This document shows, piece after piece, positions 22,901 through 35,711 of a DNA stretch of 64,000 nucleotides (the first letter of the stretch is position 1; each line of letters starts with the position of its first letter). A program made the position numbers and the translations under genes. Source of the stretch: Diprion similis (taxonomy: Eukaryota; Arthropoda; Insecta; Hymenoptera; Diprionidae); contig NC_060114.1 in assembly GCF_021155765.1 (NCBI RefSeq), positions 17,121,501 through 17,185,500 of the forward strand, in the 5' to 3' direction. The notes below the pieces were generated by a model. That model was not told where the DNA came from. It saw only the letters and a program-made list of their open reading frames with translations, and did not search any database.

Positions 22901-25466
22901 GTGACTTTGGAATAGGGAAGAACGTCAGAAATTCTTAAAAACGCATATTTGATCAGAAAACTTTTCATGCGGTACGCAAGCCACAGAGGATTCGGTAAAT
23001 CAAAAAGTTTAAGGGAGAAGGATTGATAACTTTTACATGGATTGCAGGGTGAGAAGAAAAGCAAAAGATGGTGTGAATAGTATCAAAGAAAAGGAGGACC
23101 ATTATCCTTGAGCTTCTTGTCCAAGCTGTCCCGATTCTCACTGTTTGAAGGACTCGAGTCACTGGGCGATTTCGGCGAACCTGAAATGAACGAAGGCTTG
23201 ACTATTATGTTGATTGAATGGACGCCCTCGACTTTTGACCAAACTCACGTGCTTCTTCTTTACTGCGTTCAATCTTTGCCTTTGCCTTAGTATTTTCCTG
23301 CTTTAACTGGGCCAGCCGTTGTTGTATATACTTTGGAAGTGGACTGCATATTACCTCATTCACTATAAAATATGGTAAAGATATTATCCTTGCGTTTTGG
23401 TTAACCAGATGCTAGTTTATGTGGAAATATAATACTCACGGTGGTTCTTTCCCATCAGATGCTTTTGGACCCAGGCTACGTAAGGTTTGATTAAAGGGAT
23501 GTTCAAACGTTTCGAGAATAGCTATGAACCAAAAAAATAAAAAGTAGCGAAAAACACTAAGTTTTGATTTAACTCAGCAAAATTATAACTGAATGCCTAT
23601 TAGAACTTGCGACAGAAAATTTCACCTTTAAAGTTACGAAACAGGCCTTCTTTCTATCCCTTGGCACTCTTTCGTCTTCCAGATGTCTGAGCAGTCTATT
23701 GTCTAAACTATTTGAAAATGGTTCAACTTGAGTTTTCTCGTTTAGCTGTAACGGGAAATAAAATTTACTTGCATTGTGAATGGAAAAATTTCGTATGGTC
23801 TGTAACTCTGTATGTAATCCAACAATTTTCTTACCAGCGAAATTAGATCCTCGCCTATCCAATAAACACAAACTTTATCCACCTTCGGTTCAATCCCGAC
23901 ATCCTCAGCGGCAACCACTAATGCTAGAAAAAGTCAAGAATACGAAATGTGAAGCAAATTATCTTCGAAGACAAAAGCGTGGAAGGTAACGAAAAACCAA
24001 TCGAGCTGTTTTAAAACCAATTCGAAATATCTCCATAAAATAATGTTCATTTAAAATGCAGGAGGAGGACACCTGTGAAATGCTGCAGTGTTCAAAAGTA
24101 CCTAGGATTCTGTGATACAATGTTCTACAAAGTCCCAGTAAAATGTTTGAAGCTTCAAATAAATTCTAGAAGAAATATCCATGAAATTTCAGTGAAATCC
24201 GTGAACTTCCAGACATCGTTATACCGTGAAATGAATCCGATTGCCAGTAAAATTTGTAATAATTTTATGGACAACCGTGAAGTACGGGGTATTCAAGAAC
24301 CTGATTCATTGGAAGTTCACTGAAACCTCTTGACATCTATGAAATTTTCAAGAAACCCATGAACAATTCTACAAGACATCTATCTCGTGAAACTTTTATT
24401 CCAAGTAAAAAGACGCCATCCTACCAATGGACAAAATGGTCATTGATATCTTACCGGGCCACCAAGCCATGCTGATGCGTCCCCAAACGAATTTGCCGAT
24501 TTGATTGCGTGCGTTTTCCGAGCCAAAGACATTCTCGATGCTCTTAATCAGACTTCGCGTCATCCTGCGACCATTGTGCGAAGTCTGTTCCTTCAGAGAA
24601 GTCTGATGGCCTCTTCTCATCTCTGGAAATTGGGAAATACTGTTCGTTCTTTTATCCTGGATAGATTTCACTTTCGATACATCTGCGGATGGATATTTCT
24701 CTCCCCTTTTGCTCCGGGTCTCCGCGTATCTTTCCTTGGCCGAAGGATACTGTTTGAGTCCATAAGTCAAGAGATTCTGTTCCAAGGATTCCTGACGTTG
24801 ATTACACATCTCTCCGGTCTCGCTCTGCAATGTTCTACGATCTGCATGGCGTCGACCAGTGTAGCTACTCCGAGGACAGTCATCGCGAGTGTTTGATGAA
24901 TTCTTTATCTTATCCTGGCCAGCGTTGGTGGTAACTATGTTACCGTCAAAGGTGTTTTGATTTTCGGAGGATGCTTGCAGCCAGTTTTCGAGATTACGAA
25001 TGATGGCCGATTTGTCGTAGTTCCTGCTCGATGAACCGGAGAAACTTTTCTCGGCAGGTGGTTCTTCCTCCTTGCAGACGAAGCTGTTTTCGGATGAATA
25101 GTAATCGTGGTCGCGGTTGAGGAACCCAACACCGATTTTTTCGCTCCGTTCATCGAATTCATAGTACAACCCTCCGTAATCGGTCTCGTCAACTTTTTCC
25201 AAGACATTTTGACCGGTCTCGTCATCGGACTTTACCCAGGAATTTCCGATATCGGACAACGTGGTTCTTTCTGTTTTGAAAAACGGCTTCTTTGTGTAGA
25301 GGCAATGATCTTCGAGGATACCGGAGTCGTCGATTGATCTTTTGTTGGATGCCACGTTACACTGATCGGATTCCCATTCTGCAAGCGGATAATCTTCACT
25401 CTCGACGAATACATTCGAATAATATTCATCGCTCGACGTTCGGACGATAGTTTCATTCTGGAACAT
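19952..25466 (-). CDS. DNMT3: DNA (cytosine-5)-methyltransferase 3 with two PWWP domains
   Basis: Eighteen coding exons, read downwards: 25466-24455, 23923-23835, 23745-23626, 23521-23440, 23362-23249, 23180-23142, 22862-22710, 22624-22533, 22446-22336, 22222-22000, 21904-21774, 21685-21638, 21560-21496, 21426-21161, 21075-20839, 20724-20583, 20491-20277, and a last exon ending at 19952. Length is about 1,110 residues. A disordered acidic N-terminus (about 1-320) comes first. PWWP-1 follows at about 322-435 (KFVWGRISMAWWP) and PWWP-2 at about 515-604 (GVIVWGKISGHSWWP, WILWYGD). The Cys-rich ADD domain spans about 680-810. The catalytic domain has motif I SLFDGISTG, GGSPCNDLS with catalytic Cys913, FENV at about 959-962 and QHRPR at about 992-996, so it looks active. 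The family methylates unmodified CpG DNA. The junction into the last exon is unresolved (see findings). An acceptor at 25485 leaves the frame open upstream, so a further 5' exon may exist. Confidence 0.93.
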
Positions 25467-26573
25467 ATACGATTGAATCTGAATCTGTAGTCCTTTTCAA
25501 CTTTTGTGAAAACTGTTGGAGGCGTGAAAAATTTTAGACTACAAATTTTTCGTAGTTACTTTTCTAGAAAATGTTTCTTTCGCGCTTTAGGAAGCGCGGA
25601 TTTTCAAACGTATATGTTAACCACGTTGCAGGAGTTGAATTCGATGAAATTTATCGTGAAACTCGATGTCCAGGAGACTAATCGATATCTATTTATCCAG
25701 TGGGGTAAATTCTCGATGGAAACCACTGATGGAAACATTATTCTGTCACATTCATAAGGTTTCAAAGCGACCAACAGATGGCGACAGTTGAAACTAACCT
25801 GATAAAGCAATTTATGATTTGCCGATGAATTGGAATATTTTTGGCGGGATACGAGGCAGTTCCATATGAATTATCGAATCACTACGAAATACACTACAAT
25901 TAGCGTTTCGAAATTGAAATGAAAATACTTCCTCTAACTCATCATGCACTTGTAGAAAATATATTGATCGGTTAGCTATCGATTAGTTATTTTAAACGGC
26001 ATGCGTTTAACAGGAATGAAAATTACTCAAGCATCGGTACCGTGTACCTGTCGAAATGGGTAACGGAAAATTTTTTCCCAGAAACTATAATCAGCCAGAT
26101 ACATGGAAAATTTGGTGATTCGAAAGTGGCATAGAGTGTTTGAAACGGGAAGAAAAAAAGGGAAAGAGAACTTAATTTGCAATAGAACTGATCAATGAAA
26201 TGAGAGCTGTGAAAAGAAGTAGAAGAAAGAAAAAAAAACAAAAAAAACGAAGAAACGAGAAGAAAACGAATGTAGAAGAAGCCTTGAACTATAAGTAATA
26301 GGTTTGATGACCCGTAGGTCAGGTGGTTCACAAAGTTTCCTCGTAACAACTTTCGGCATAAATTGAAAGTTGTTGACAGAGTTTTGTCGAGGGAACGAGG
26401 CGCGGGGCAACCCTCAAGAGTAATTCTTGTGCCTCTGGTTAGTTCGAGCGCTGCTCTACTCCGATGCGGATTGTCTCGAGTGCAGGACTGTCTCATCGTC
26501 GATATATTTTTTTATCGATTTTTTTATATCTTATTTTTTTTTTTTCGAACATTCGAACCTTCGCGACGTCTTT

Positions 26574-26606
<33 letters not shown>

Positions 26607-28029
26607 CAATATCTTTCATATCCCATGCAACAGGCAAAAATCACTTCAGCCACAGGTATAAATTCTTCCAGCATGAACATGGGGTAAAAAAAAAACAAAT
26701 GTGCAAAATATTTCGTCAAATGTTTCTGATATGTAATCAAGCTCTGTAATTATATTATTATCCTACAGAGATTAGGTTATCAAAATCAGTAGACGATATG
26801 AACATATTCCGTATTCGGTATGTATGTACATAATTATTCATCCGGAAATTAGTTCGCTTTATCAACATTCTACAACATCCTCTTTATGATGAAGTGAGAT
26901 AGAGTTCTCTGAGACTAATACAGGAAAAATACGTATATGTGCCATTATTATATCAGCATCCACACGAAGGCAGATATAATGCATATATTTATATGAATAT
27001 AATGTATACGTGTGTACATCTCTATCCTGTGATCCAGGATATCCAGGACTTGATTCTTACATACAAGACCCAGGAAAATCGGTGAACCGCAATTTTGTCG
27101 TCCACCCATGGTAACTCGTCCTGGTATACTTGTGTAATTAAAGTCAGGAACAGCTTCAACAATTATTATAGGTCGTGTCGTACGAAAAGACTTTATTTGC
27201 GAAATTCACAACAAATGTTTTATTTCGATTCACGTCATGTTTTATTTCTATACAAAAACCTACTCATACAGTTATTTATAGAAATTACGTAATACATGAT
27301 GGTCATTGAATTGCATAAATTTCGTATAATTTCTTACACTTTTTGTCTTTAGATAGTTGTTAATTTAATGAATCCAGTTTTAGAAATATGACAACAAGAA
27401 GAAAGAAAAGAAAAAAAAAATAACAGAGATTTCTTGTTAGTTTCCTGATCACCCTGTATCTTTTCTTTCGCTCGCGTATATTTGTAGAGTTTTTTTTTCA
27501 TATCTTTGTAACCAGCTGTCTCTGTGGTAAGTTCATTGATTCGTTGATTGACTCGTCGATTGGTTTCAGGCACCTTCATTCTTCTTCCCCCATTCATTCG
27601 AATAGCAAGTGTACTAGTACAGCAGGCATAACTAAGCAACGATGGTTATTTATTGGATAAAAATAAGAGATGTAAAACAACCGATCTCCGAATGGACTGG
27701 GGCGGGGGGGGGGGGGTGCAGGAATCTTCCTCAGCCAGTACGGGAGATAAAGATAGAGATAGACAGAGACCGATAATCGAGAAGAGAATAGTGTGTAAAT
27801 GAAGAAATACGGATAAGAGCGAACCGGGCATGCACACAGAGGTGCTCGGAAAATGAACGCGAGTAAGGCTTACACGCGGGTTCACAAACGCCAGGTTGGA
27901 TAGATGATAGGAGTGTGTGTGCGCGTGTTGACGAAGGAAAGGCGACGGGAGAAAGCGAGAAAGAGAAAAAGAGAGAGAGAGAGCGTGAGCAGCGCGTGTA
28001 CGTATACATACACGAGAATAGAGAGGTAA
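25467..28029. other. DNMT3 5' flank and DNMT3-TDG spacer
   Basis: No plus-strand gene is supported. The right part of this stretch (27.3-27.9 kb) holds purine-rich low-complexity DNA, and a 13-base G run lies at 27704-27716. The DNMT3 promoter must lie in or beyond the first several hundred bases, but I see no diagnostic core element. Open frames near 26.0-26.5 kb are built from GAAA-rich simple sequence and are not credible. Confidence 0.5.
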
Positions 28030-28947
28030 TAGATGCGAGAGAGTGTGAGACTCGCTGATGAGGAAGAGAGAAGAACGAGGGATGAAGCGGGCGCGAAAAG
28101 AGGAAGAGAAGAGCTCTCCGTGCTTCTACCCTATGCAAAGAAGCGGAGGCAGCTCGCAGGAGAAGCAGGAGAAGCAGGAGGAGCAGCAGCAGCAGCAGCA
28201 GCAGCAGGTTTGCGCTGCGCAGCGGTTTGCATGCATGTACAGGTCGAGCTGGTCGCGCGCAATGGCGCACACAGCCGAACGAACCGTTGGCAAACGCCAA
28301 ACGGGGATGGGACGTCAGGGGTGGTAGAAAAGAGAGAGAGAGAGAGAGAGAGAGAAGAAGGGGTGGGAAGGGGCGACGGTCTCCTAGTCTTTCTTGTATT
28401 CTATTGATTTTTCCCCGTGGAAGTTTTGCCGGCGGGGCGGAGGGGGGGGGGGGGAAGAGAGAGGGAGGGTGAGTGGATGGGTGGGAAATGGTGGCGGCCG
28501 CGGCTGCGACGGTGGAACCGGCAGCGGGAACGTCGACGACGAGGACGACGACGACGACGATGACGGCGATACTCACCGGTTATGCGCCGCGCAGGCCGCA
28601 GGCCGCCGAATAGAAGTAGTAGCGTGCACAACCGCTGCGCATAGGCTGGCTCTGGTTGTTGGCCCGCGATTGCGAGGAGCGGAGCTGAGCTGAGCTGAAC
28701 TGAGCTGAGCTGCCTGCCTGCCTGCCTGCCTGCCTGCCGACGAACCGCGCGAGGAGGAAACGGCTTACGTTTACGCTTACGGCCAGCTAGCGAGCCAGCG
28801 AGCCGGCGGCGGCAGGGAGGACCGGAGAGGAGAGGAGAGGTGTGGAGAGGAGAACCTCTCTCTATGTTGGGAGGTCTCTCTCGAAACGGTTGCGCGCGCA
28901 GCGACGCGCACACACCCAGAGGCCTGAACCTACGTCGTGAACCTACA

Positions 28948-28979
<32 letters not shown>

Positions 28980-29220
28980 GCGCTCCCGACGCGACCGTAA
29001 AGCTACACAATCCTCCACCACCACCACAGCACACTACCACCACACCATCACCACCACCACCACCACCACCACGCCATCGCCGCCGCCATCACCGTCACAC
29101 CAGTCACCGACCGACACAAACGCACACCGCGCCAGCACCGTCCTCAGTAAGAGAGAAGGTCTCTGTGAACAGCAGCGACGGGGCAGGCACAGCGCACATT
29201 TGCACTCGTGGTAAAAGCGA
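28030..29220 (+). promoter_or_regulatory. GC-rich, CpG-containing island, probable TDG promoter/leader
   Basis: Against an AT-rich background this 1.2 kb is strongly GC-rich and CpG-containing. It is dense in tandem short units: GCA at 28183-28206, GA at 28333-28354, a GACGAC run near 28536-28561, GAGCTGAGCT near 28677-28710, TGCC at 28711-28737, ACG near 28949-28976 and CAC near 29050-29072. The placement 2.4-3.6 kb before the TDG start codon suits a promoter with a long leader. Transcript evidence is needed to place the start site. Long frames through it are simple-repeat artefacts. Confidence 0.45.
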
Positions 29221-31640
29221 ACATGGTTGCCAAGAACAAGTTTAACCCGTGTATTATTATATAGTTATAAATTAAATATACCTCGCTACTCGGTGTGTTA
29301 AATACAAAGCTGGATATATCTGTTGGTTATTGTTGTTGTTGTTATTATTGTTGTTAATTCGTTTTACTTTCTTTTTAAACCATATTTCAATTATTCTTCG
29401 ACGCAAGTTTAATCACACAAGTCACGACCGACGGTTCGCGCGAGATGGGGAAAAGTGATGTTTTTCATGTGACAAAATAATTGTTTTCCTTGCTGTTTTT
29501 TTTTTTTTTTTTTTTTTTTTTAATCTCCTTCTCGTTTCCGTTTTGTTTGTTTGTTTTTCCTTTAAATTTTCATTTCGTTATATTTTCTTTCTCTTTCTTG
29601 TGTGTGTGTGTGTTTTTAATTATTTTTTTTTCTTTTCTTTCTCTAAACACTTTTACACAAACGTTATACCATCATCGAATTGCTTAAAATTATTTATATA
29701 AGATAATACTGTGCGGATTTCGCTATCTTTCTCGGGTGCTAACTTCGAGTTGTTCTCGGGGTTTGGATTATGTAGAGGATTCACCGTTCTATATATATAC
29801 AAAATTCGTGTATATATATATACATACATACATACATACTCATACACACATATATATATATATATATATATATTCGTGTGGGTGTTTCTCTCCGTGTGTG
29901 TACATATACATTATACACGTATGCGTACTCTATGCGTGTATGGACGTCGGAGGGTATGAGCTCTGCTGCTGGTGCTGAACATGTACAGAGGAAAGAAGGT
30001 GGTGTTGTACTCGTTCTATAACTATAGTTTGTGTAAGACGTTAGTGGTGGTGGTGGTGGTGCAGAACACGGTCTCGCAGATCTTGTAGGCGTTGTGACGA
30101 GGTTATCTGTCCAGTTAGCTCGGGAGAAGAAAACTTCTTGATCCCCCTCGTCGTTTTCGTACAAGACGATACATCGCCGCGGTACAAGAAGTTTAAGAAG
30201 GTATAATACATATATACTATACACCTCATAGAGCTGCATTGGCGGCTCTTGGTAAGGACACACTTCTTCTTCTTTCACGGGGAAAAATAAAGAAAGAAGA
30301 AGAAGAAGAAGAAGAAGAACAGAGAAGAAAAAAGAAAGAAAGAAAAAAAAACAACAACAACAAAAAACGAAGTAAATACAAGAAGGGAAAAAGATCAGAA
30401 GGCAGAAGTGTACACCTATACCAAGCTCTTACGCTTCTCCGAGGAACAAGAAGCAAAAGAACAAAGAAAAAAGCTGAGAGATAAAAAAAAATATCGAAAA
30501 AAAAAAAAGAACTGAAAGTTAAACCGAAAAAGGAGAAAAAAAAATCACACAAACACACACACAGACACACACGTACACACACACTCGTATAAGTCAGGAA
30601 ACTAGATTCACACAAGCCCACGTTGACCATCTACGAGTTCGCCACAGCGAGCGATATTGTGTGCATACAGTTCGTGATAAGAAAGGATTATAACGACGTT
30701 TACGGCTGGTATGTGCGTGTCTGCTGCTGCTGCTGCTGTGTGTGTACGGAAAGTTTGTTGCGCGCAAAAATAGGAGGCATATCTTCTGTGACTACCGTCT
30801 TTAGTCTACCTAACGATAAGCTGCGGTGCAGCAAACATACCCACACAGAGATAGAGAGAGTGAGTTTGGTTGCGCTAAAAAAAAATTCTACAAAAGTTAT
30901 TACTCCTCACTGATATCTGGAGGTTCTTTGCCGAGCTCGTGCGCTGCACAATACAACAGCTGAACCTTGAGTGGTGTGAAAATATGACCGTAGTAGGTAG
31001 GTACTGCTGCTGCTGCACGGTGGTGACGAGGATTGAGTAACACTTGATATTCACATCGAGTTTTTAACTCACTCAGTGTGTTTCTCTCTGGTTTCGTCAA
31101 GTTTATATATATATATATATATATACAGTATATACTCAGGAAGTGAGACAGGGATTAATAAATGTTAACGGTATTACATACAACAATTAATAAACCGTGT
31201 CAGTGTGTGTTTAAAAAAGGAGGAAGTTAATTTCGAGTTAAACGTAACTTGTACAATCAATGTAATAGTAATATTGATGATAATAATAAGTGGTGGAATG
31301 TAAATCGGTGTTTGGTGGATGTCGGAGTACATATTTCGGTGAATCGAGATAAGTTAATAACAAAAAAAAAAAAAAAAAAAACTAAATAAATAATAGTGAA
31401 GCGGTGTCGGGGGATCTGTTCAATCATGAATATAATAAAACTCTAGCCTTCTGGGGCGGTAAATCCAAACCCTGGAACAAACACCCCCGTATGGTGAGAA
31501 AGGAAAGGGGTATTGATGTGGTCTCTTTTCGCATTAACAAGTGACCACTGAGTGGTCGAAGACCAGGGAAAAGAGGGAGGGATAAAGTAGAGGATAAGAT
31601 ATAGTGAAAACGAGAAGAGGGCGAAAGAAGGGAAGGAAAA
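29221..31640 (+). other. probable TDG leader region, low complexity
   Basis: This stretch holds T tracts, a TA/ATAC stretch at 29.79-29.87 kb, a GAA-rich run near 30290-30330, an A-rich block at 30.3-30.5 kb, TGC units near 30722-30740 and a TA run near 31106-31125. No open frame is credible. Part of it is probably transcribed as 5' UTR or upstream introns of TDG, but I cannot place exons. Confidence 0.4.
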
Positions 31641-34600
31641 ATGCAGGTTGCAACACTGTTCAGGGAAAGTGCTACCCTTTTGGGAGCATCGAGTTTAGAT
31701 CCACCCCAACAGACTCATCACCAACCCATGCAACAGCAGCACCAACATCAGCAGGTCCAACAACAACAGCAACAACAACAACAACAACAGCAGCAGCAGC
31801 AACAGCATGCCGACTTGCACCTTGGACATAATCATCACATGCAGCACCATTACAAAATGTAAGTTTATCTCATTGTCAAACGATATATTTCTTCATTGTC
31901 GTCGTCGACTCCATTTTTGTTGAACAATCGACTAATCACCATTATCGATAGTAAGTACGTATGCATCGTTATCCGACGGTGTTGCGAAGTACGGTGTGTA
32001 TTTTTTTTTCCATTGCGCAAGAAAGAGAAAGGAGGGACAAAGTGGTATTTTGTATATCGAAAAAATCAGAAAGAAAAAAAGAAAAATTGAGTATCCTCGA
32101 TTTTCGAAAGACGTTACAATTTGCTGCAAAAACCCTTTCTTTGAAATATTCCTTGTATTTTTAGTCATTGTCGTATGAATACGTGGTATACGTGCGTAAT
32201 GGGAAAAAAGTTATGCGCTTGCGTGACTCACACACTCTTAAAACTTCACCTGTCTTCCTTCGCTTCGCATGCATCACATTTTTTCACCGAGGTTAAGAAC
32301 TCTGACCCGATGAATATGTTGATTTGCGTTAGATCGGCGACAGGTGAAAAGTTTCGAAACGCCGATTCCATTAGCTCATAGCTATTGTGTAAGAGTTGAT
32401 CGTGAAAGAAAAAATGTTCGTCTTCTTTTGCTTTCCAAATTTTCCAACCTTTTTATCCCCCCCCCCCCCCCCCCCTCCCCCTCTCATTCTTTCCTCTACA
32501 ATTTAAACTTTGATCCAATCACTATTTAGTCATTTTTTATTAATTATATTCTATATACTACAGACAGTATAAACCTAATGTTGATTTGTGTGAACAAACG
32601 TTGACGACATTTTATCCATTTCCTGACATCTGGATTTTCCGCAGCACTGTTATAAGTTATAAGTAAGAAATTAATACTCGTGATAAGAGGTTTCGTATTC
32701 AATTTCAAGCGTACGCGTATCTAACATACGTTATATATCTATACTCGCCATTATCCTGTACATGTGTTACACATATACCCGCCATCATCCACATGCATGA
32801 GTGAATTCAGTGGCAAGTGAGATAAATTATCATTGGATATACCATCGCCTATAAATACATGCAACATACGTGCGAATAAAGACAATGATATAAGGTAATC
32901 GATGACAAAACATGACCTTCTTTCCGCCTACTTTATGTGCGGAAAGCTGTAGGTATAAAAGAAAGTAAAATAAAACTGAAATTAACCAGAAAAAGGGAAG
33001 TTAGCAAACTTTTTTCTTGCATCATTAACAGAGACAAAAGTAGGAAGTAAAAGTTTGAAACTCGCGCCAAAACTTGGGATCGTATGTATACATATACACG
33101 TATATGTATACGAATGAGAAATGAGGCTCCGACCTTGGATCAACTTTTTCTGGGTGAAAGGGTACGATTCAGTTTACTCGGAGCGAAACTTTTTCGGTGC
33201 TATATATATATATATGTGCGAGTTTTTGTTACACCGTTAATCTTATCGATGTTAAAGTCCGATCTTAATAGTTACTTCTTTCAGTTTTGCTGGTAGAAGC
33301 TTATTTCCCAACTTTCTATTTACGTTTTTTTTTTTTTTTTTTTTTTTAATATTTGTGTGTGAATAGTAAAGGTTATCGTCCCGGTTATATATATATGTAT
33401 GTATTGCATACTTGAAATTAATTTGCAATATTTTTTCTCGCAGTATGTTCATAACATTCATTCATCACGCTTGCACTTTGGGAGTTAATTTGAGAATGTA
33501 TTAACTGACTATATAGCCCGCCGCATACATTCCACGCAGAAATGTATGTACGTTAAATTCCAGGCAATGATAAGTAACATGTGATAAGCAGTCCATAATT
33601 AGGGGACGAAACAAGAGTCGGCAGACCGTCAGACTGAGTTTGACAATGTCGTTGAAACACTCCGTCATGTTAGTTCAGGGTAACGAAGCGTGTACGAAAT
33701 ATGTTTCTGTGCTACTAACGTTTTTCAATTTACAATTCAAGAACAACGATCATTTGAGTGTTGAATACGTGAAGTATGTTCAGAGCCGAGTAAAACGATA
33801 CGTCACAAGGTATTTTTCGACGTACTCGATCGTAAGATATTGCGGTTTGAAGTCGGACGGCGCAGCGCTAATTGCTGCGCATTCTTGAGCCGACGACGGA
33901 TACCCACCGTTGCATTTCGGGACTCTTGAAACGAAATGACGTGTTCATGGGTATCGTTGAACTCGGCTTAACGTCCTCTTTGCGATTTTTCCAACGAAAT
34001 AGTCGTAACTAAAAGTTGAAATTTCGCACTTCTTGTGTAACGCTTATTAAAAAAAAAAAAAAAGGAAAAATCTGATATCGAAGCTGATTGCGGGACCGCG
34101 ATAAAAAAAAACTCTTTATATTCGTGGATAGTATATGAATGCTCACGTTAAATCGAAACAAAAAATAGAACAGACAAAAAATGAGCGATTGGGCAAGATG
34201 ATGCCACAGGTCGGGGTTCCGGATTCTGAGTTTACAGTTTGTTAGTAGTTGGATGAAAACTCGGTCAAAGTCTTGACGCCGCCGTCGCGAAGCTACTACC
34301 TCCTACAACTCTCTGGGATTCACTGCTTGCTACTGCTGCAGGGTCGCCTGGCTGAATGCCTCCTATGAGTTGGCTGGCTCGGGGAGTAAAAGATATCTCG
34401 TAATTCTCCCTCGCAAACTTTCATCCTTCTCCTCTTCCTCCCCTTCCTCCTCCTCCTCCAAGAGCTCCCTGTCTTAAATGGCATTATCAAAGGGGAATCG
34501 CTTGCGTAGAAAATATACTTTGTATAAGAGTGAGAAAAAACAGCGAGAGAGCGACAGAGAGAGATAGGCAGGGATGAGCGGACGAAGCGGAGCGTTAAAA

Positions 34601-35677
34601 TAATCGGGGAATCCCCGTGCGTGAAACAATTTAAAAGTGAAATTGAACGATAAAAAGGACTATAGTACGATATTGATGTGCAAATTGACGAATATACTAT
34701 GTATTGCTTGAATTGTATGCATCTTTAAAATGGTAATATATAATATACATACATATATATATATTAGCGTGGCCCAAACAAAACGAATATTTTTTTTTTT
34801 TTCGATTTTAGATAAAAATATGTAAATTTAACATGTTTCAAAAATGCTCAGCAAAAATCAGCTCGATTAAGAAATTTTAAATAAAGTGGTTAAAGATTAA
34901 TGAAAAAAGAAAGAAAGAAAAAAATCTGGTTACATTGTTATTTTATACGTTTGAAATTGTAAATATTCTGAAAATTTCCACTCGATATATATATATATAT
35001 CAATTTATAGAGGTCGCTCAAAATTTTTTTAATTTTTAAATTAGTGTACTTTAGACGTGTCGAGTGATCTGTAAATAGAAATATTAACAAGCTGTTTATT
35101 ATTTTTTTTTTTTATTTTTTTTTTTTCACACGAAGTTAACATCTCAAAGAATATAAATAAAGCACGAGACACGAAGGAAAACCACAAAAAGAATAACTAC
35201 TACTGCACTTTAGCAGGTACGAGTTAGGTTTGTCTGTTATATGGTAATATGTTATGGTAATTGCACGTCGGTAATTAGGATTTATGCAGGTACTGGAGGA
35301 AACCGCAATTACCGGTTGGGACGTAAGAATCATTAAAAAAAAAAAAAAAAAATATTGGTTTAATTTTTTCTCGCTATGCGCGCTTGTTGTAGTAGAATTT
35401 GTCTTCATCCTTGATCGTCTTATACTTACGAATGAAATAAGGACTTGAGATGAGTTTAAAGGTTTATCAAGTTCTACGTTTTACTAAAACTAATAATTTA
35501 CTTTCTTCTTTTTTTTTGAAATTTGATTAGAATCCTATGAAAATAAGAAATAAATGCGAATTTTTGAAAATTAAATCAGTTTAGAAAAAAAAATTGAAAT
35601 GATCACTAATAATAATTGTCTCTTTGGTTTTTCTTTGTGTCTCGTGGTTCATTGCTATTCTCCAAGATGTCGACTTC

Positions 35678-35711
<34 letters not shown>

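Noticed and set aside
24150-24400. Possible inverted repeat in DNMT3 intron sequence (GTGAACTTCC / GGAAGTTCAC)
   Set aside because: This is the complement of non-coding DNA next to exon 1 in intron 1. Only about 10 bases pair well and the rest does not align in register.
22710-25466. The first PWWP region as a separate gene from DNMT3
   Set aside because: Exons 4 to 7 join in phase without a stop, and no promoter or poly(A) signal was seen between the modules. Kept as one gene, but transcripts should confirm it.
27731-29245. Long open frames (up to 281 codons) in the GC-rich block, both strands
   Set aside because: Composition is dictated by GA, CAC, GAC and GCA simple repeats. Frames overlap on both strands, and there is no domain or splice structure.
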